Assembly: GCA_917880885.1 (NCBI GenBank)
Contig: OU862913.1
Coordinates: 25,243,286 to 25,307,285 of the forward strand
Length of the DNA stretch: 64,000 nt
Reading direction: 5' to 3'
From: Limnephilus marmoratus
Taxonomy: Eukaryota; Arthropoda; Insecta; Trichoptera; Limnephilidae
Of this stretch, positions 32,168 through 43,866 are shown one piece after another (the first letter of the stretch is position 1; each line of letters begins with the position of its first letter). The position numbers were made by a program, and so were the translations under genes. Under the pieces are notes generated by a model that made no database searches, was not told the DNA's origin, and saw only the letters and a list, made by a program, of their open reading frames with translations.

Positions 32168-32580
32168 TTTTTTTACATTTACACACAGGAGGTTCTGAGG
32201 AAAATAATTTCCCTCAGGGCCTATATCATCTTAGAAGCTGTGTGGAGGGTCTTTTTGAGGAGAGGAAGGAATGAACATTTGTCTTGAAGAGACCCATGTT
32301 GTAGGAAGGAGGAAACACAGAGGCCGGCAAATCGTTCCACAGCCGAGCTGTTGAACTCAAAAACGAGTCATAGAAGCAACTCGTTCTCACGTGACTAAAA
32401 TCAATCAAAAATGTACATATGTTAGGCGCGCGTTTCCCGACTATATGCACCGGTGCCGAGGGAATCAATGACACAAGTTCCCCGGAGCATCTTCCATTGA
32501 AATATCGGTAGAACAACATTCCCATCTGACGCCTGTGCTCTAAAGATTGCAATCAGTTCGTTAGGATGGGAGAATATATC
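32168..32580 (-). pseudogene. LINE family D C-terminus (109 codons) and hairpin tail
   Basis: The best-preserved copy of this LINE end. The minus frame 32552-32226 reads SLEHRRQMGMLFYRYFNGRC, LIPSAPVHIVGKRAPNICTF, FSHVRTSCFYDSFLSSTARL, WNDLPASVFPPSYNMGLFKT. This is the common C-terminal block of CR1/jockey-type LINEs (HRR..., YxxFNGRCS, LWNDLPASVF). The 3' tail carries GGCCCTGAGGGAAATTATTT and its complement, then poly-A (poly-T on plus at 32168). Confidence 0.8.
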
Positions 32581-32665
32581 AAAACAATATTATCTTCAAC
32601 TAATTTAAAAAAAAAATTTGGATGCTTCTTTTTTAAAATTATCACAAACTTCTAGAAAATTGTTT

Positions 32666-33305
32666 TCGTTATTTGTTTTTGGGGTGTTATGCCGTGTTGC
32701 GCTACCTCCTTCTTTAGCCAATGTTTCGGACATTGTTGCAGTGTGTTGCGTTGCATCGTTGCAGTGCTCAATAGCTCTTGATATCCGGTAATTGACGGCT
32801 ACACCAATGCTAAATGCAAAAAACCATGTCTAAGTATATATAGTAATGCCAGCTCATGGTAAACCATTTTGTTTTTTATACCTTTATATTGACTAAATTC
32901 GCTTTAACCAATGTTGTAATTCTAATTATAAAATTCTTATCATTATGATTTCTAATTTTTAGAATGCGTTAAGAGATGGAGCCACTTCCGTCGGCAATTT
33001 GCAAAACGGACTTGCTCCTGGCTAGCATAAATACCACGATTTAGAGAACTTTCTATTCCGTTCCGCGGCAATGACGCCACTGCTTATCACTGTTATTTTG
33101 TACCGGTGAAAGTTAGTGGAGCTGGCGACACGGTATCACTTCGAAGTAAATAAGCACACACTTCACCACTAAAAATTACACATCTACCGGATCTGCCCTG
33201 ATGATGGACACTGCAACGATGTCCGAAACGTTGCTAAAGAAGGAGGTAGCGCAACACGGCATAACACCCCAAAAACAAAAATGCTTTTGGCCATGAAAAT
33301 CTTAA
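32666..33305. repeat. Palindromic element with hammerhead-like arm (long copy)
   Basis: GTTATTTGTTTTTGGGGTGT at 32666 is mirrored near 33290, and the inverted arms match for about 75 bp. In the right arm, 33195-33234 reads GCC, CTGATGA, T, GGACA, loop, TGTCC, GAAAC, GTTGC. The ~450-bp centre is unrelated to the compact copy at 20395 but shares CACGGTATC, ATAAGCACAC and TTCACCAC words with 3690-4045. Confidence 0.65.
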
Positions 33306-33414
33306 AACGTATCATTCTAGAAAATTGGTTCGTAACCTAGATAGTGTCTCAGATAAATTTATCCAATCTTATTTATATGCGACACCTATTGACCTTTTCA
33401 CATTTAAATTTTAC

Positions 33415-33600
33415 ACCTGTTGACAAATGGCCGAGTTTGTTAAGACGTTTGTCCTGATAAGACAAGAGATTCTGAGTTCCCTTTTTTATTTTTCTTTGTC
33501 TTGTTCTTTTTCATATTTTTGTTTAATGTATTCTTCAATGATGTTTTAGATTTAAAACATTTATTTTTATTGTAAGTCTAATATATCAAAAATTAACTAA
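33415..33600 (+). repeat. tRNA-derived SINE, family 4 (copy 2)
   Basis: An A-box-like TGGCCGAGTTTGTTAAGACG starts the copy, and the B box is eroded. The body CTTGTTCTTTTTCATATTTT matches family 4 at 31960-31995. Confidence 0.5.
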
Positions 33601-33825
33601 CATCTACATTAATTTTTTTTAACAATATTGTAAGTGTGTCACTAGCAGTAAAAAGTGCACTTTTGGTGCTAGGATTATTTGGAATATCGATGATGTTTTA
33701 CAAGGATGGGAATGAACAACATTGAGAAAGGGACACTTATATGGTTTGCACATGTAGGCAGTTGGATTAAGCTGAAATAAAGATGGTGTAAAACCACGAT
33801 GAACGCGTTCAAAAATTTTAATGTT

Positions 33826-34108
33826 TGGGATTGGGTGCAAAAATGAGTATTCTAAAAACATATTGCCAGTTGTATGCTGATTTATAACACTATGGAAGAT
33901 GTACAGTCTCTAGGGTAAACTGATTATGTATGAAGAACGAGTTAATGATGAGTGTAAGTAAGTCTAAAGTCATGGTATTTGAAAGAGAGAGTACGAAAAC
34001 AGTGCGCAATATAGTTGTGAATTATGAATACTTGGAGCAGGTGGATGTGAAGTGAATGCAGTCAAAATGAGATATCTAAGGCGCATATGTGGTAAAACCA
34101 TTTACGAG
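33826..34108 (+). pseudogene. LINE family A fragment (copy 3, internally deleted)
   Basis: It follows 490-760 of copy 1 closely (TTGCCAGTTGTATGCTGAT, ACTTGGAGCAGGTGGATG) and then jumps to the AAATGAGATATCTAAGGCG segment, so about 270 bp are deleted. No open frame remains. Confidence 0.7.
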
Positions 34109-34439
34109 AATAATATGACAAATAAATAGACAATGTGTAATTGAATACATTTTTTTTACTTCAAATGATGGAGGAATTCTACGTCGTTGACGATTAAAAT
34201 TTTATTTAGCAAAGGAATTTTACCAAATTACGCTCACATTATAACACTGCGTATCCCGTTTTTCACAGGTTTTACACAGGAGGATCAAAAATTCATTTAC
34301 TTTATTAAATAAAAATAGCACATCTTTTAAAAAAAAGGTCAATTAGTATGATTTTTGAATAAGGTTGGGAAATTTCTAAATCGAATGCTGAATGTGTATT
34401 TCAATAATTATTAACAGGAAGGCTCGAGTGGTTAAATTA

Positions 34440-35360
34440 TGGATAAAATTCAGTTGAAATTTCATGACAAAAACCTATTTATAAATATCGAATTTTATTC
34501 AAATAGAAAATTGAAATATTCTATTCAACTAGGAAAAATCATTAATTTACTCCATTAAAAATGGAATAACTGAAGAAATCAATTCAACAAGAAAATATAT
34601 AAATCCAATTAAACAGGAAAAAATCCTATTCAACTAAAGAAGTAATTTCTCCAGCTCCATTCAAATAGGGAAGAATTCTATTCAAGTAGGGAAGGATTGT
34701 ATTCAATGTGAACAAAATACTTTTCAAGTGTAGAACAAATCTAATTAACTAGAGAAGAAATTTATCCAGCTTGGAATATGTTAGGTTAAGAATTTTATTC
34801 AAGTAGGGAAGAATTGTATTCAGTGTGGAATAATTCGGTTTAAGTATGGAAGAACTGTATTCAGTGTTGAATAATTCGGTTTAGGTAGAAAAGAGTTGTA
34901 TTAAATGTAGAACAGTTTGGTTCAAATGGGGAAGAGTTGTTTCAGTGTGTAATAATTCGCTTAAAGTAGGGAAAAATTGTATTCAGTGTGGAAAAATTCG
35001 GTGAAAGTAGGTAAGAATTGTATTCAGCGTTAAATAATTCTGTTCAATTAGGGAACAATCATATTCAGTGAGGAATACTTCTATTCAAGTAGGGAAGAAT
35101 TGTATTTAGTGTGGAAAAATTCAGTTCAAGTAAGGAAGAATTGTATACAGTGTGGAATAATCCTATTCAAATAGGGAAGAATTATATTCAGTGTGTAATA
35201 ATCCTATTCAAGTAGGGAAGAATTGTATTCAGTGTGGAATAATATTATTCAAGTAGGGAAGAATTGTATTCAGTGTGTAATAATCCTATTCAAGTAGGGA
35301 AGAATTGTATTCAGTGTGGAATAATCCTACTAAAGTAGGGAAGAATTGTATTCAGTGTGG
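34440..35360. repeat. ~42-bp minisatellite, about 20 units, graded divergence
   Basis: The consensus words GAAGAATTGTATTCAGTGTG and AATAATCCTATTCAAGTAGG repeat at about 42-bp spacing. Units near 35150-35360 are almost identical; units near 34450-34800 are strongly diverged. Confidence 0.85.
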
Positions 35361-35376
35361 AAGTTTTGGTCATTTT

Positions 35377-35765
35377 GAAGGGCGAGTATGGGAATCATTA
35401 TTCTGGAAACCATTCATTAAATAACCAACACCTCTGCCGTAAGTCACCCTAAGCGGCAAGCTTTGTTTGGTGATTTAGCAGGGGTGGCCAGATTAATGAA
35501 TGTATTGGGAGAGGCCGGTTGAGAGAGACCCTTTCACCCATCCAGCTGGACTCTCTCGACCTATCGCCTTACAACGCAATGGGAGGGATGGATTCATATT
35601 ATGTTTCATAGATTCATTCCTGGGTACCGTGACCCCCAGATTCCCACCCATCCCTCATACCTTTTTCCTTCCCAGAACCGCCTCTCATTCATTTCCTTAA
35701 AAAACCCTCCACACAGTATCTCATGACATGATGGAAGCTATTTTCCTCAGTAGAGCTATTATAAA
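35377..35765 (+). repeat. SINE family 2
   Basis: It contains AACCAACACCTCTGCCGTAA, AGGCCGGTTGAGAGAGACCC, ATGGGAGGGATGGATTCATA, CCTTCCCAGAACCGCCTCTC and an eroded hairpin tail. It directly follows the minisatellite. Confidence 0.7.
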
Positions 35766-36071
35766 AACATTTTCCATCCAAAAACAAACAAACTCTTCTC
35801 AAGTCTGGAATAATTGCATTCAAATAGGAAAGAAGTTAGAAAATCACAAAAATTCACATTTTCAAAAAGGATTTGCTACCCGCTATATTAAATATCTATA
35901 AAATACGATAAGGCATTGAATTCTAAAGGTAAAATTGCTACTTCTATCATATTATAAAACTATATTATGCATAATACATGTTCGTATATAAAAAAAAATG
36001 TATGTCATATAATACTGGTAGAATATTAAAAAATGGATACAAAATGATTGCAATACAAATGGGTAAAAAGC

Positions 36072-36556
36072 GGAGGCGTCTACTAATATCTACAGGAATT
36101 CCAAAAACTGAAAAAATCGAACTAATATCTATGAGAACCAAAGTGTTGACGAATGTCTACAGCTCAAACTGTTGACTAATATCTATGAGAACCAAAGTGT
36201 TGACGAATATCTACAGCACTGGCAGAGGTTGGATTTGCAATTATGTATAGCATATTGGAATAACGTAATATTGCGTATGCAGTTTAAAAAACTTAATTTA
36301 TGTAAGCATGTATATAAAAATTCCCAACATCGGACTATTGGACACATTTAGCTGATTAGTCCAACCTACGCTCTGTAGATATTAGTTCAACCTACGCTCT
36401 GTAGATATTAGTCAACACTGGGACCGTCATAGATATTCGTCCAACCTTAGCTCTGTAGATATTAGTCAACACTCTGAAGTTCGTAGATATTAGTTCAACA
36501 TATGAGCTGTAGATATTCGTCCGACATACAGGCTGTAGTTATTAGTATCTGGAGTC
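36072..36556. mobile_element. ~485-bp DNA element with TAGATATTAG subterminal repeats, copy 2
   Basis: It is nearly identical to 26839-27331 along its length, with a few small deletions, and flanked by a perfect 8-bp duplication TAAAAAGC (36064-36071 and 36557-36564). The two copies have different flanks, so this is an independently mobile unit. Confidence 0.8.
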
Positions 36557-36899
36557 TAAAAAGCAATTAACGAATTTCTGTACCCGAGAAGCATAAGGAT
36601 GCAAGTCCAAAAAGGTAAATGTTCAGGAGAGCCAAAAAACAATTTTTTCTGTAACTTGAGTCAAACAAAAACATGGACTCGAGTCCTTCTGTTTCAAAAT
36701 GCAATGGAATATTTTGTTATGACATGTGGTGTATTATGTTTGAAAATTGTTTACTTCCACAGAAAGCGTAGTAATGTTAGAGGCATCAAGATGCAAATGG
36801 ATTTGAGTCATAATACTCAAAATGCAACTAAATCATAAAGATGCAAGTCCATGCACATCTTTCTGCTTCTAAGATAGTTGTTGCATCAAAGTTAGTTGC

Positions 36900-37175
36900 A
36901 TCCGTATTTTTTTTTTTTTTTTACAGTGAATACCGCACAAGAATCTCAACTGCTCCCGTCTAGAGCCAGTGAGACTATGGCATCCCCAATTGGGGTATGT
37001 TGTCAGGCTGAAGGTAGTGGGGAGGGGAAGGAGGTGAGGAAGAGGAAGGTTAGGAAGTACTTGGCTATTCAGATCTGGTCACTAAACACGGCTAAAGCCA
37101 TTTTTAAGCAACGTTTCAATTCTGAATGGTGGTCTTACACCAGGGCGATACTGATAGTATCTTCCACTCTGTTGC
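36900..37175 (-). repeat. SINE family 1 (lacks tRNA head)
   Basis: A poly-T at 36909 (poly-A tail on minus) is followed by GTGAATACCGCACAAGAATC, GAGCCAGTGAGACTATGGCA, CTATTCAGATCTGGTCACT and AGGGCGATACTGATAGTATC. It stops before the tRNA part. Confidence 0.8.
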
Positions 37176-37179
37176 ACTT

Positions 37180-38315
37180 CCATTATGCATTTTTGAAAAT
37201 CCAATTTTTCTTCATGATAAGACTTGTATCTTTCTGCCACTGATAAACATGATAATATACTTCAAGTCTGCGTAAAAAACACATTTCTTCAAATTTTGGA
37301 CTTGCATCCGTATGCTTCTCAGGTACAGAAATAATACGTAGAAATGCTAAATATACAGCTTTGAAAGAAAACAGTTGTCTCCAGTTTATGTAAGATCTTT
37401 TGACTCCTAGGCCGCAGACACGTTGATAAAATTGAATATATCGACAATCCCCAAGAACAATGTCGTATGTATGATTTTATAGTTTTGCAGTTTCAAAAAA
37501 ACTGTTTTAAAAAAACTTGAGAATTTTTATTTAATTTTTTTAACAGTTTTAAAGTTTCATTTATACATTTTTACTGTTTTCGAAATCAAGAAATATAGTG
37601 TTGTTTCGATATTTTGCATTTCATTCCATTTCGGCTTCCGTGGTCGAGGGGTAAAGCTGTTTGAAATATAAAAAGTGGGAATCAACTCTACTAGTAGTCA
37701 TAGAGCTTGCATTTTATCCACTGGAGAGACAGCGCAATTTAAAACTTTTTTCTCCGATTGCTCGAGATTTTTGTGGTGACTGTTTCAAATATTTTCCGCC
37801 CACATTAAAAAAATCATATCTCCGAATTTTAATATGTAGACATACAAACTGATTATAGTTCTGTATAATCAATAAATTCATTTATCTTTTGTCAATTATC
37901 ACATATTCGTAGGATTTATAAAAAAAATAATAAAATCGTAAACTTCTACTTATAGTCTGTCAAATAAGAGTAGAAAATATAAAAACTTGAACTACTAAAT
38001 TTGTAGACTGGCAACACCAATTTAACTGTCAAATATTTTTGTGAAGTGCAATTACACTGAATGTATAGAACACAGTAAACCACATTTTAAAAAACATTTT
38101 TTCTTCATGACATAAATTTGATTAAAAAGTGATTTATAAAGCGGTTTGCTTTAATTTAATTTAACATAAATTTGAATTTAACAATAGATAGAAAGGAAGA
38201 ATCACTAATGGTGAGTTTAGTTACACTACTTTTAGATCTGAATGAGTTAAATATATTCACATCTAAAATTAGAGACATGATCTAAAGCCCAGGCAACGCT
38301 AGGTACTTTATCTAG
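37180..38315. other. AT-rich spacer ending in a Helitron 3' terminus
   Basis: Nothing coding is seen. At 38284-38315 AAAGCCCAGGCAACGCTAGG, TACTTTAT and CTAG (38312-38315) followed by T resemble the Helitron end at 9762-9790. The partner 5' end was not found. Confidence 0.5.
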
Positions 38316-38655
38316 TATAAAATAAATGTGAGCAATTTCTAAACTGTGCTTTATATTTTCTTACATTATAGTTATTCTTCATTATGTTAACACAAAATTG
38401 CAAAGGTATAATAATAATATACCTATACGCAATTCTAATTTTGAGATTGGCGGGTATCTACACTGCAATGAAAAAATATTTTTTCCACTATTATGCCTTT
38501 TTAATTTTTTATAAAAATGTAGGTTACACAGCTTTACTTTAACACCATGAGTTATGTGTTTAGTATTGCCATTTGAACAACAGTGGCGCCATCATATATT
38601 TTCTACTCTTATTTGACAAACTGTAATTACAGTTACTGTAATTAAGTAGAAGTTT

Positions 38656-39347
38656 CAGAAATCTCACTAATCCGGCACTTCAATAGACCGATATGTCCAA
38701 TAAATGCTCCATAGAGAACTTCCAGACATCCCACACGAACGGAAAAGCTCAAAAGGGAGTTTTGAGGGAAAAAGATGTAGATATTATAAAGAATTATAAA
38801 TCCTTATTGTATATACATATTATTTTTATCAAATTGTATTTAAAAAAGTAAATAAACCACTAGTAATAGATATTTTTTTTTCATTTCAAAATGCATTTTT
38901 ACTTATATGTACTGCGGGTTTTGCATAACTTTCATTTTCATTTTGCGGAAAATCCCTACGTGCTGGAGAAAAACTGAGGGCATATTTGGACTCAGCGCAC
39001 CAAAATACATATGATTCACCCATTACGGTGAAAAAAAAAATCAAAAAGTGTCAATTTGCAGGCCTGTGTAATCTGGCACCCTCCGCCTGCGTTTCCCTCG
39101 CCCCTCTACGCTCTATGCGCTCCATCTCCGTGTAGTCGTCTAGCAGTCTCACCTCAAAACTTATCTCATGTGCACATGCGTACATATTTACCTGAAGTGT
39201 TTTGAAGTGTGAATAGTGTGTATATTCTCTTTATGAAATGCTTTTTTTATTTATTATGATTTTTTCTCTATAATGCAGTAATCCGAACATTCCAATAATC
39301 CGGCACCCTCTTGTTTTTAATAGTGCCGGATTAGTGAGATTGTACTG
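38656..39347. mobile_element. pogo/Tigger-like nonautonomous element (692 bp)
   Basis: The left CAGAAATCTCACTAATCCGG and the inverted right CAGTACAATCTCACTAATCC ends differ from those at 12867 but share CTAATCCGG. TA follows the right end. The inner right part repeats AATAATCCGGCACC. No transposase. Confidence 0.65.
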
Positions 39348-39809
39348 TACTTACAAATAAGGAAAAATTTGCCAAAATTGGCAGCAAAGCAATCCAAGGT
39401 ATTTTAAATAGTGCCATATTGTGGCAAAAAGCTCTCCAGTGGTCAAAGGCAGCTTCATAGATGCTAAATATGTCAATATCCGAATTGATTCTGTGCAACA
39501 GCAAGATAGCTCTCACCACTGTCAAGACCATTGACAATTTGTTAGTTCTGCAAGCTGGGAGATAGAATCTAGCTGTCGGTGACGGAGATAACCATCAGGA
39601 ATATAGAAATGAATGCTCTCCATGATTGTCGAGTTTTCGAACCATCCACGAATCAGTCCGAAGAAATGCGTCACAATGAGCACATCCCTTCTGACCAGTA
39701 GATGGTTCATACCGAACATGCCCAAGAGAAAGTGGGTAGGGTAGAGCCACGGATAGCAGCCATACTCCGTCAGGTAGAAAAATCTCAGAAATTTGCTGGG
39801 CGAAGCCAA
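39331..39809 (-). pseudogene. Membrane-protein-like coding fragment with a frameshift, unrecognised
   Basis: Two overlapping minus frames make one plausible protein piece. Frame 1 (39809-39522) is rich in aromatic residues: LRFFYLTEYGCYPWLYPTHF, LLGMFGMNHLLVRRDVLIVT, HFFGLIRGWFEN. Frame 2 (39537-39331) continues VLTVVRAILLLHRINSDIDI, FSIYEAAFDHWRAFCHNMAL, FKIPWIALLPILANFSLF. The shift lies near 39530. Hydrophobic stretches suggest several membrane helices. TTATTT/GTAAGT at the end (about 39353) looks like a splice donor, and the adjacent TA holds the Tigger-like element. An insect chemoreceptor or transporter exon is possible, but I recognise no family signature. It could also be a chance open region. 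Confidence 0.35.
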
Positions 39810-39961
39810 AACTTAGTCAACACTAAGAAAAGTGTTGGAAACGGCAAATGTAAACAAATTATTAAAAAAAAAGAAACTTAAATTTATTGCACTTGTAATA
39901 ATGTCAAAAATTTACATTTCGATACATCGAAAGAAAAACGTCACAAGTCAAAACAACATGA

Positions 39962-40470
39962 TTTTTTTTACATTAGCTACACACAGAAGTCATCTTTCAT
40001 GTCATGCATTGATATCGTTAGGGATGCTGTATGGAGTGTCTTTTTAGGGTGAGGAAAGAGAGGAACTTTTTTGTGAAAAACTTTTTGTTTTTTACATTAG
40101 CTCCACACAGGAGGTTTCGAGGAAAATTATTTCCCTCAAGGCCTATGTTATCTTGGGGGATGCTGTGTAGAGGGACTTATATAAGTTATGGGAAGGAAAA
40201 GGTATGAGGGGTGGGTAGGAATCTGGGGGTAAGTGTGTCCAGGAGTGACGACGTATGAATCCATCCCTCCCACTGCGGTGCAAGGCGATGGGTCGAGAGA
40301 GTTCATCTGGAATGGTCAAAAGGCCTTCCTCAACAAATCTCTCTCAATCCGGCCCGTCATGCAGCAGGTGGGCAGACGCATTCACCGTCAAGACCTGGAC
40401 AAACCTCACCCCATGAATCCGGGCACCCCTGCTAGTCACCAAACGTAGCAATCCACTTGGGGTGACCTTG
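39962..40470 (-). repeat. SINE family 2, with a second partial tail at its 3' side
   Basis: A minus copy at 40470-40085 has the usual head (CACCCCAAGTGGATTGCTAC), body and hairpin tail with poly-T (plus) near 40087. A second, eroded tail (TACATTAGCTACACACAGAA) precedes it at 39962-40062. Confidence 0.7.
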
Positions 40471-40609
40471 GGACGATTTATAAACATATCAGCGATATAT
40501 TTTAAAGTTTATCGCAAAAAATTGCAAGTTTGCCCCACGGTTGTGTTTGGTAGCCACCTCTGGTCTGGAGCCCCAAAATGAAAAAAAAACCGTCGACTCT
40601 GTGCAGGAA

Positions 40610-41026
40610 CGGACGGTCTGTTTGATAGATTCTCCCACCTTAACAAACGGATTGCAATCTGAGCACAGGCGTCGGTTAAAATGCTATCTTTGTTCTACCG
40701 GTATTTAAATGGAAGATGCTCTGAGGAACTAGCGTCATTGATCCTTTCGGCACCGGCGCATAGTCGGAAAACAAGCCAAACGCGCACCCGACATATTACA
40801 CGGTTGACATTTGTCACATGAGAACGGGTCGCTTCTTCAACTGGTTCTTGAGTTCTACGGAACAATTTTCCGGTCACTGTGTTTCCTCCTTCCTACAACA
40901 TGGGTCTCTTCAAGACTAATGTTCATTCCTTCCTCTCCTCAAAAAGACTCTCCACACAGCATCTCAGATGACATAGGCCCTGAGGGAAATTATTTTACTC
41001 AGGGCCTCCTGTGTGGAGTTAATGTA
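40610..41026 (+). pseudogene. LINE family D 3' end (copy 3)
   Basis: It follows the same order as 32580-32168 on the other strand: GATTCTCCCACCTTAACAAA, ATGGAAGATGCTCTGAGGAA, CCTACAACATGGGTCTCTTC, then tail AGGCCCTGAGGGAAATTATT, ACTCAGGGCCTCC and GTGTGGAGTTAATG. The frame is broken. Confidence 0.75.
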
Positions 41027-41341
41027 TAAAAAAAGACTAATAATCTTATTTACCTTTTTTTTCTAAAAACAAATACATTTTGACTTGCGACATTTTTTTT
41101 CCAAAGCTGCGTTACATGATTTGTAAGAGAGGTTGTTTTCTACGAAAAATTAAATAAATGTAAAAATATTCAAAGAAAGCTTACATTAAAAAAATATATG
41201 TTTAATATTTTTCTAGTTATAGCTATTTAATTTACATAAATAAGACACTAATCCGTCATACAAAGTGAAAATGAATTAAAAAAATGATGAAAATAAATTA
41301 TTATCAATTGATTTTACATTACTGTAATGGTGTACCGATAT

Positions 41342-41986
41342 ACAGTGTAACCCTCTTAAGAAGTTTTCCAAGGGACCGGAAAAAACAAACTTCTTCTTCA
41401 GGAAAACCTTATATGTGGGAAAATTTGGGCCAATTTCGGGCCGAGGGACCGAAAAAACTAAACTTCTTAAGCCAAGAAACGTCTTAACCTGTAATCAGCC
41501 GGAAATGCGCGCTTAATGCGCGTGCGTGAAAAAAATATGTTTGTCTGCGATTTTGACCCTTCTATGTACAGAATTTGTATGAAGGACAAGGTCGGAATCG
41601 CTTGTGCCAACATTTACCCAGGATCTAGACAAAAATTTCATTCACCTGGCAGCCCCAGAATATTTTTGAATGATTTTATCTGTGGCATCAAAATGTCAAA
41701 TTTGCCGCGATTCTTTCTGTCAAAGTTCGATGCGTGTTACTTGACGAAAACATCGTAAAAGCTATCAATTTACGTAATTAGCGCAAGTAATGTTGTTTTG
41801 GTACATAGTTTATTGTTCTAGGAATGTGTTTCGGTCAACAAAATATACAATAGCTCAAAATTAATCCACAAAACATTCAATTCAAAATTCAAAGTGGTGT
41901 TTTGTTAGGAAATTTCCGTGTTTTTCCTGGCCTTTGACGGGTTAAGTCTGTTTTTTCATGTTTCTGGGAAAACTTCTTAACCACTG
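41342..41986. mobile_element. Tigger-like MITE with a nested TTAA element
   Basis: The left CAGTGTAACCCTCTTAAGAAG...TTTTCC matches the inverted right end CCAGTGGTTAAGAAG...TTTTCCC. Within it, 41484-41945 is bounded by TTAA on both sides and its sequence recurs inverted at 53650-54074, so a second mobile unit lies inside the first. Confidence 0.55.
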
Positions 41987-43380
41987 GAGCGATTTTTGCC
42001 ATATATTGGCGCCATTTTAAATGTCTCCAATTGCTTTTTGGATAAAAAAAAGCCAATTATCTCTTGATTTAGCAAAAATTTAAAAAAATATATTTGTAGC
42101 TCCCACATTTATTATTTTGGACTTAAAACGAAGCTATTGAAATGCTTTATCTATTAAGAGCACAGATGTCACAAATCCGAAATTCATAGACTATTTTAAA
42201 ACAATGTTAAAAATAAAATTTAAAAAAATATTTTCATGCAGAATTTTTGATCAGCAGTTTACGGTTAAAATTAAGTCCTTTTTCCACATATATGCACCTT
42301 TCACTATCAAGTATACCACAGATAGCATACAGAAATCGAAAATATTCTATGTTGACTCAAATAAGAACCTCTCACGGCAGTTTCAAGTAACACACACGCA
42401 GGATTCGTGCGGTTATAAACTTTACGATTTTTTTTATAAATCCTACAAATATGAGATAAACGGTAAAACACAGGTTAATTAATTGGTTATATAGCACTGT
42501 AATAAGTTTTTATGTCTCCATGTTAAAATTCGAAAGAATGATTTTTTTAATATTGGCGAAATCTTCTGGGAAATTTCGCTCCAGTAGTTAAGAGGGTACT
42601 GATATTGAAAAGCATGGCTTTAAATGTTCATTGGAGATCTGAAGCCAAGGTGGGTGACCACAGCAAGGGTCGGGTCACACATCAGAGTTGAACCTTAGCA
42701 AATAATTAATACTGTAGACAATAAACGAGGTCACACAACTCCCCCGTAGCGCAACATTATTTGTTCTCCTCAACCACAAGGGCAGTAGCGTGTCATTTAT
42801 TTCAACTTTTAAATTCAGAAACGCCTGATATCTCAAAAATTGCGTCATACAAAGAAAATGAGAACTGCATTTAATTTTTTTTTTTTTTTAATTATTATTG
42901 GCTCGCTAAAATGAATCGAAAAAAAAAAAAAACCTAAAACATTTTTTTTCTTCAATAATTTAACCTTTTAATGTTTGTTTGTTATTAAAAACTGCGTATA
43001 GTTGACAAAAATGAATTAAAAAAAACAAGTTTATGAATACAAGTAAGTCTACAAGAATACTGATTTATCAGTATTAGCACATCATATACGTTTCAAAAAA
43101 AATATTTTTTTGCAATCTTTGTATTGCAGTTACTGAATAAAATTAAGTTTGCTACAAAATATAAAATACATATGCTTTCTTTTATTTTTTTTTCCAAACA
43201 ATGAAATATATATTTTTTCAAAACTTTCGGCCATTTTAGCGAGCCATTAGTGAACACCAAATTAATTTATTTTTATGTTTTCGAATAGCTACAGATCATA
43301 CGCAACTTTTGAGACCACAGGCGTTTAAAAATAAGGCAATTTTTTTTTCTCTCTATGGAGAGCGACACAAGCTAACGGGC
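41987..43380. other. No recognised gene
   Basis: AT-rich DNA with A- and T-runs. A 92-codon plus frame (42204-42482) is rich in K, F and Y and has no known motif. The left part may include the 3' UTR of the zinc-finger gene: AATAAA on the minus strand lies at 43271-43266, about 200 bp past the stop. Confidence 0.4.
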
Positions 43381-43470
43381 AGGCCTATCGTTTCTCACGC
43401 CCACGATACAAACTGAAAATTGATAATAATGATGTGTGTGTGATGCTGGGTGCTGATTGGAGATCGGCGG

Positions 43471-43665
43471 CTACCTGTCGCCCCAGGTGTGGAACCAGCT
43501 CTTGCCGAGAGTCCCGAGGTACGGATGGTGACGGGTCTTGTGACGCGCCAGATTGACGGCGTCCGCAGCGGCTGAGGTGCACGACGGCTCAGGACACGGT
43601 AGCAAGCCAGACTTGTTGCGGTGCTCGTTGATGTGCTGGGAAAGGTCGCGCTTCAGCAAGAACAC
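43471..43665 (-). CDS. C2H2 zinc-finger/AT-hook protein, exon 3 (C-terminal, 64 residues plus stop)
   Basis: The exon begins after the acceptor CGATTGCAG with GTG TTC TTG in phase 0 and runs to a TAG at 43473-43471. It supplies VFLLKRDLSQHINEH, which completes finger 2 (H363 and H367 of the joined protein), and then CPEPSC...HKTRH, a C-x4-C-x12-H-x3-H finger (C376, C381, H394, H398). The tail is PYLGTLGKSWFHTWGDR. The higher GC content matches the other exons and contrasts with the surrounding AT-rich DNA. As in other C2H2 proteins a DNA-binding nuclear role is likely; no orthologue is recognised. Confidence 0.75.
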   Translation of the reverse strand: MFLLKRDLSQHINEHRNKSGLLPCPEPSCTSAAADAVNLARHKTRHHPYLGTLGKSWFHTWGDR

Positions 43666-43714
43666 CTGCAATCGAAAAAACAATGTGAGATATAAACAAA
43701 AAAGAGAAAAAAAA

Positions 43715-43862
43715 TTACAAGTATGCTTCACATGCGGTAGAAGTGAAATTTTCAGAAAACTAATGTAGACAAGAGTGGGGAGGCTATGAAACACCGCACA
43801 AAGAGGAGACCGATTATTCGATCTCATTCTCTAGCAGGCTAAATTCTATAAATGTTCCTCAT
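43715..43862 (-). repeat. Dispersed ~230-bp repeat, partial inverted copy
   Basis: TAGACAAGAGTGGGGAGGCT and CACAAAGAGGAGACCGATTA are the reverse complement of 27475-27535. It lies in the zinc-finger intron, just beside the gypsy insertion site. Confidence 0.7.
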
Positions 43863-43866
43863 AGAT

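Noticed and set aside
34440..35360. CRISPR-like array
   Set aside because: The repeats are adjacent without unique spacers and the sequence is eukaryotic. It is a minisatellite.
37640..37670. tRNA-like A box CCGTGGTCGAGGGGTAAAGC
   Set aside because: No B box or T arm at the right distance, and no SINE body that I could match.
43385..43582. Alternative 65-codon minus frame overlapping exon 3
   Set aside because: It does not connect in phase with exon 2 and lacks the finger residues that the chosen frame completes.
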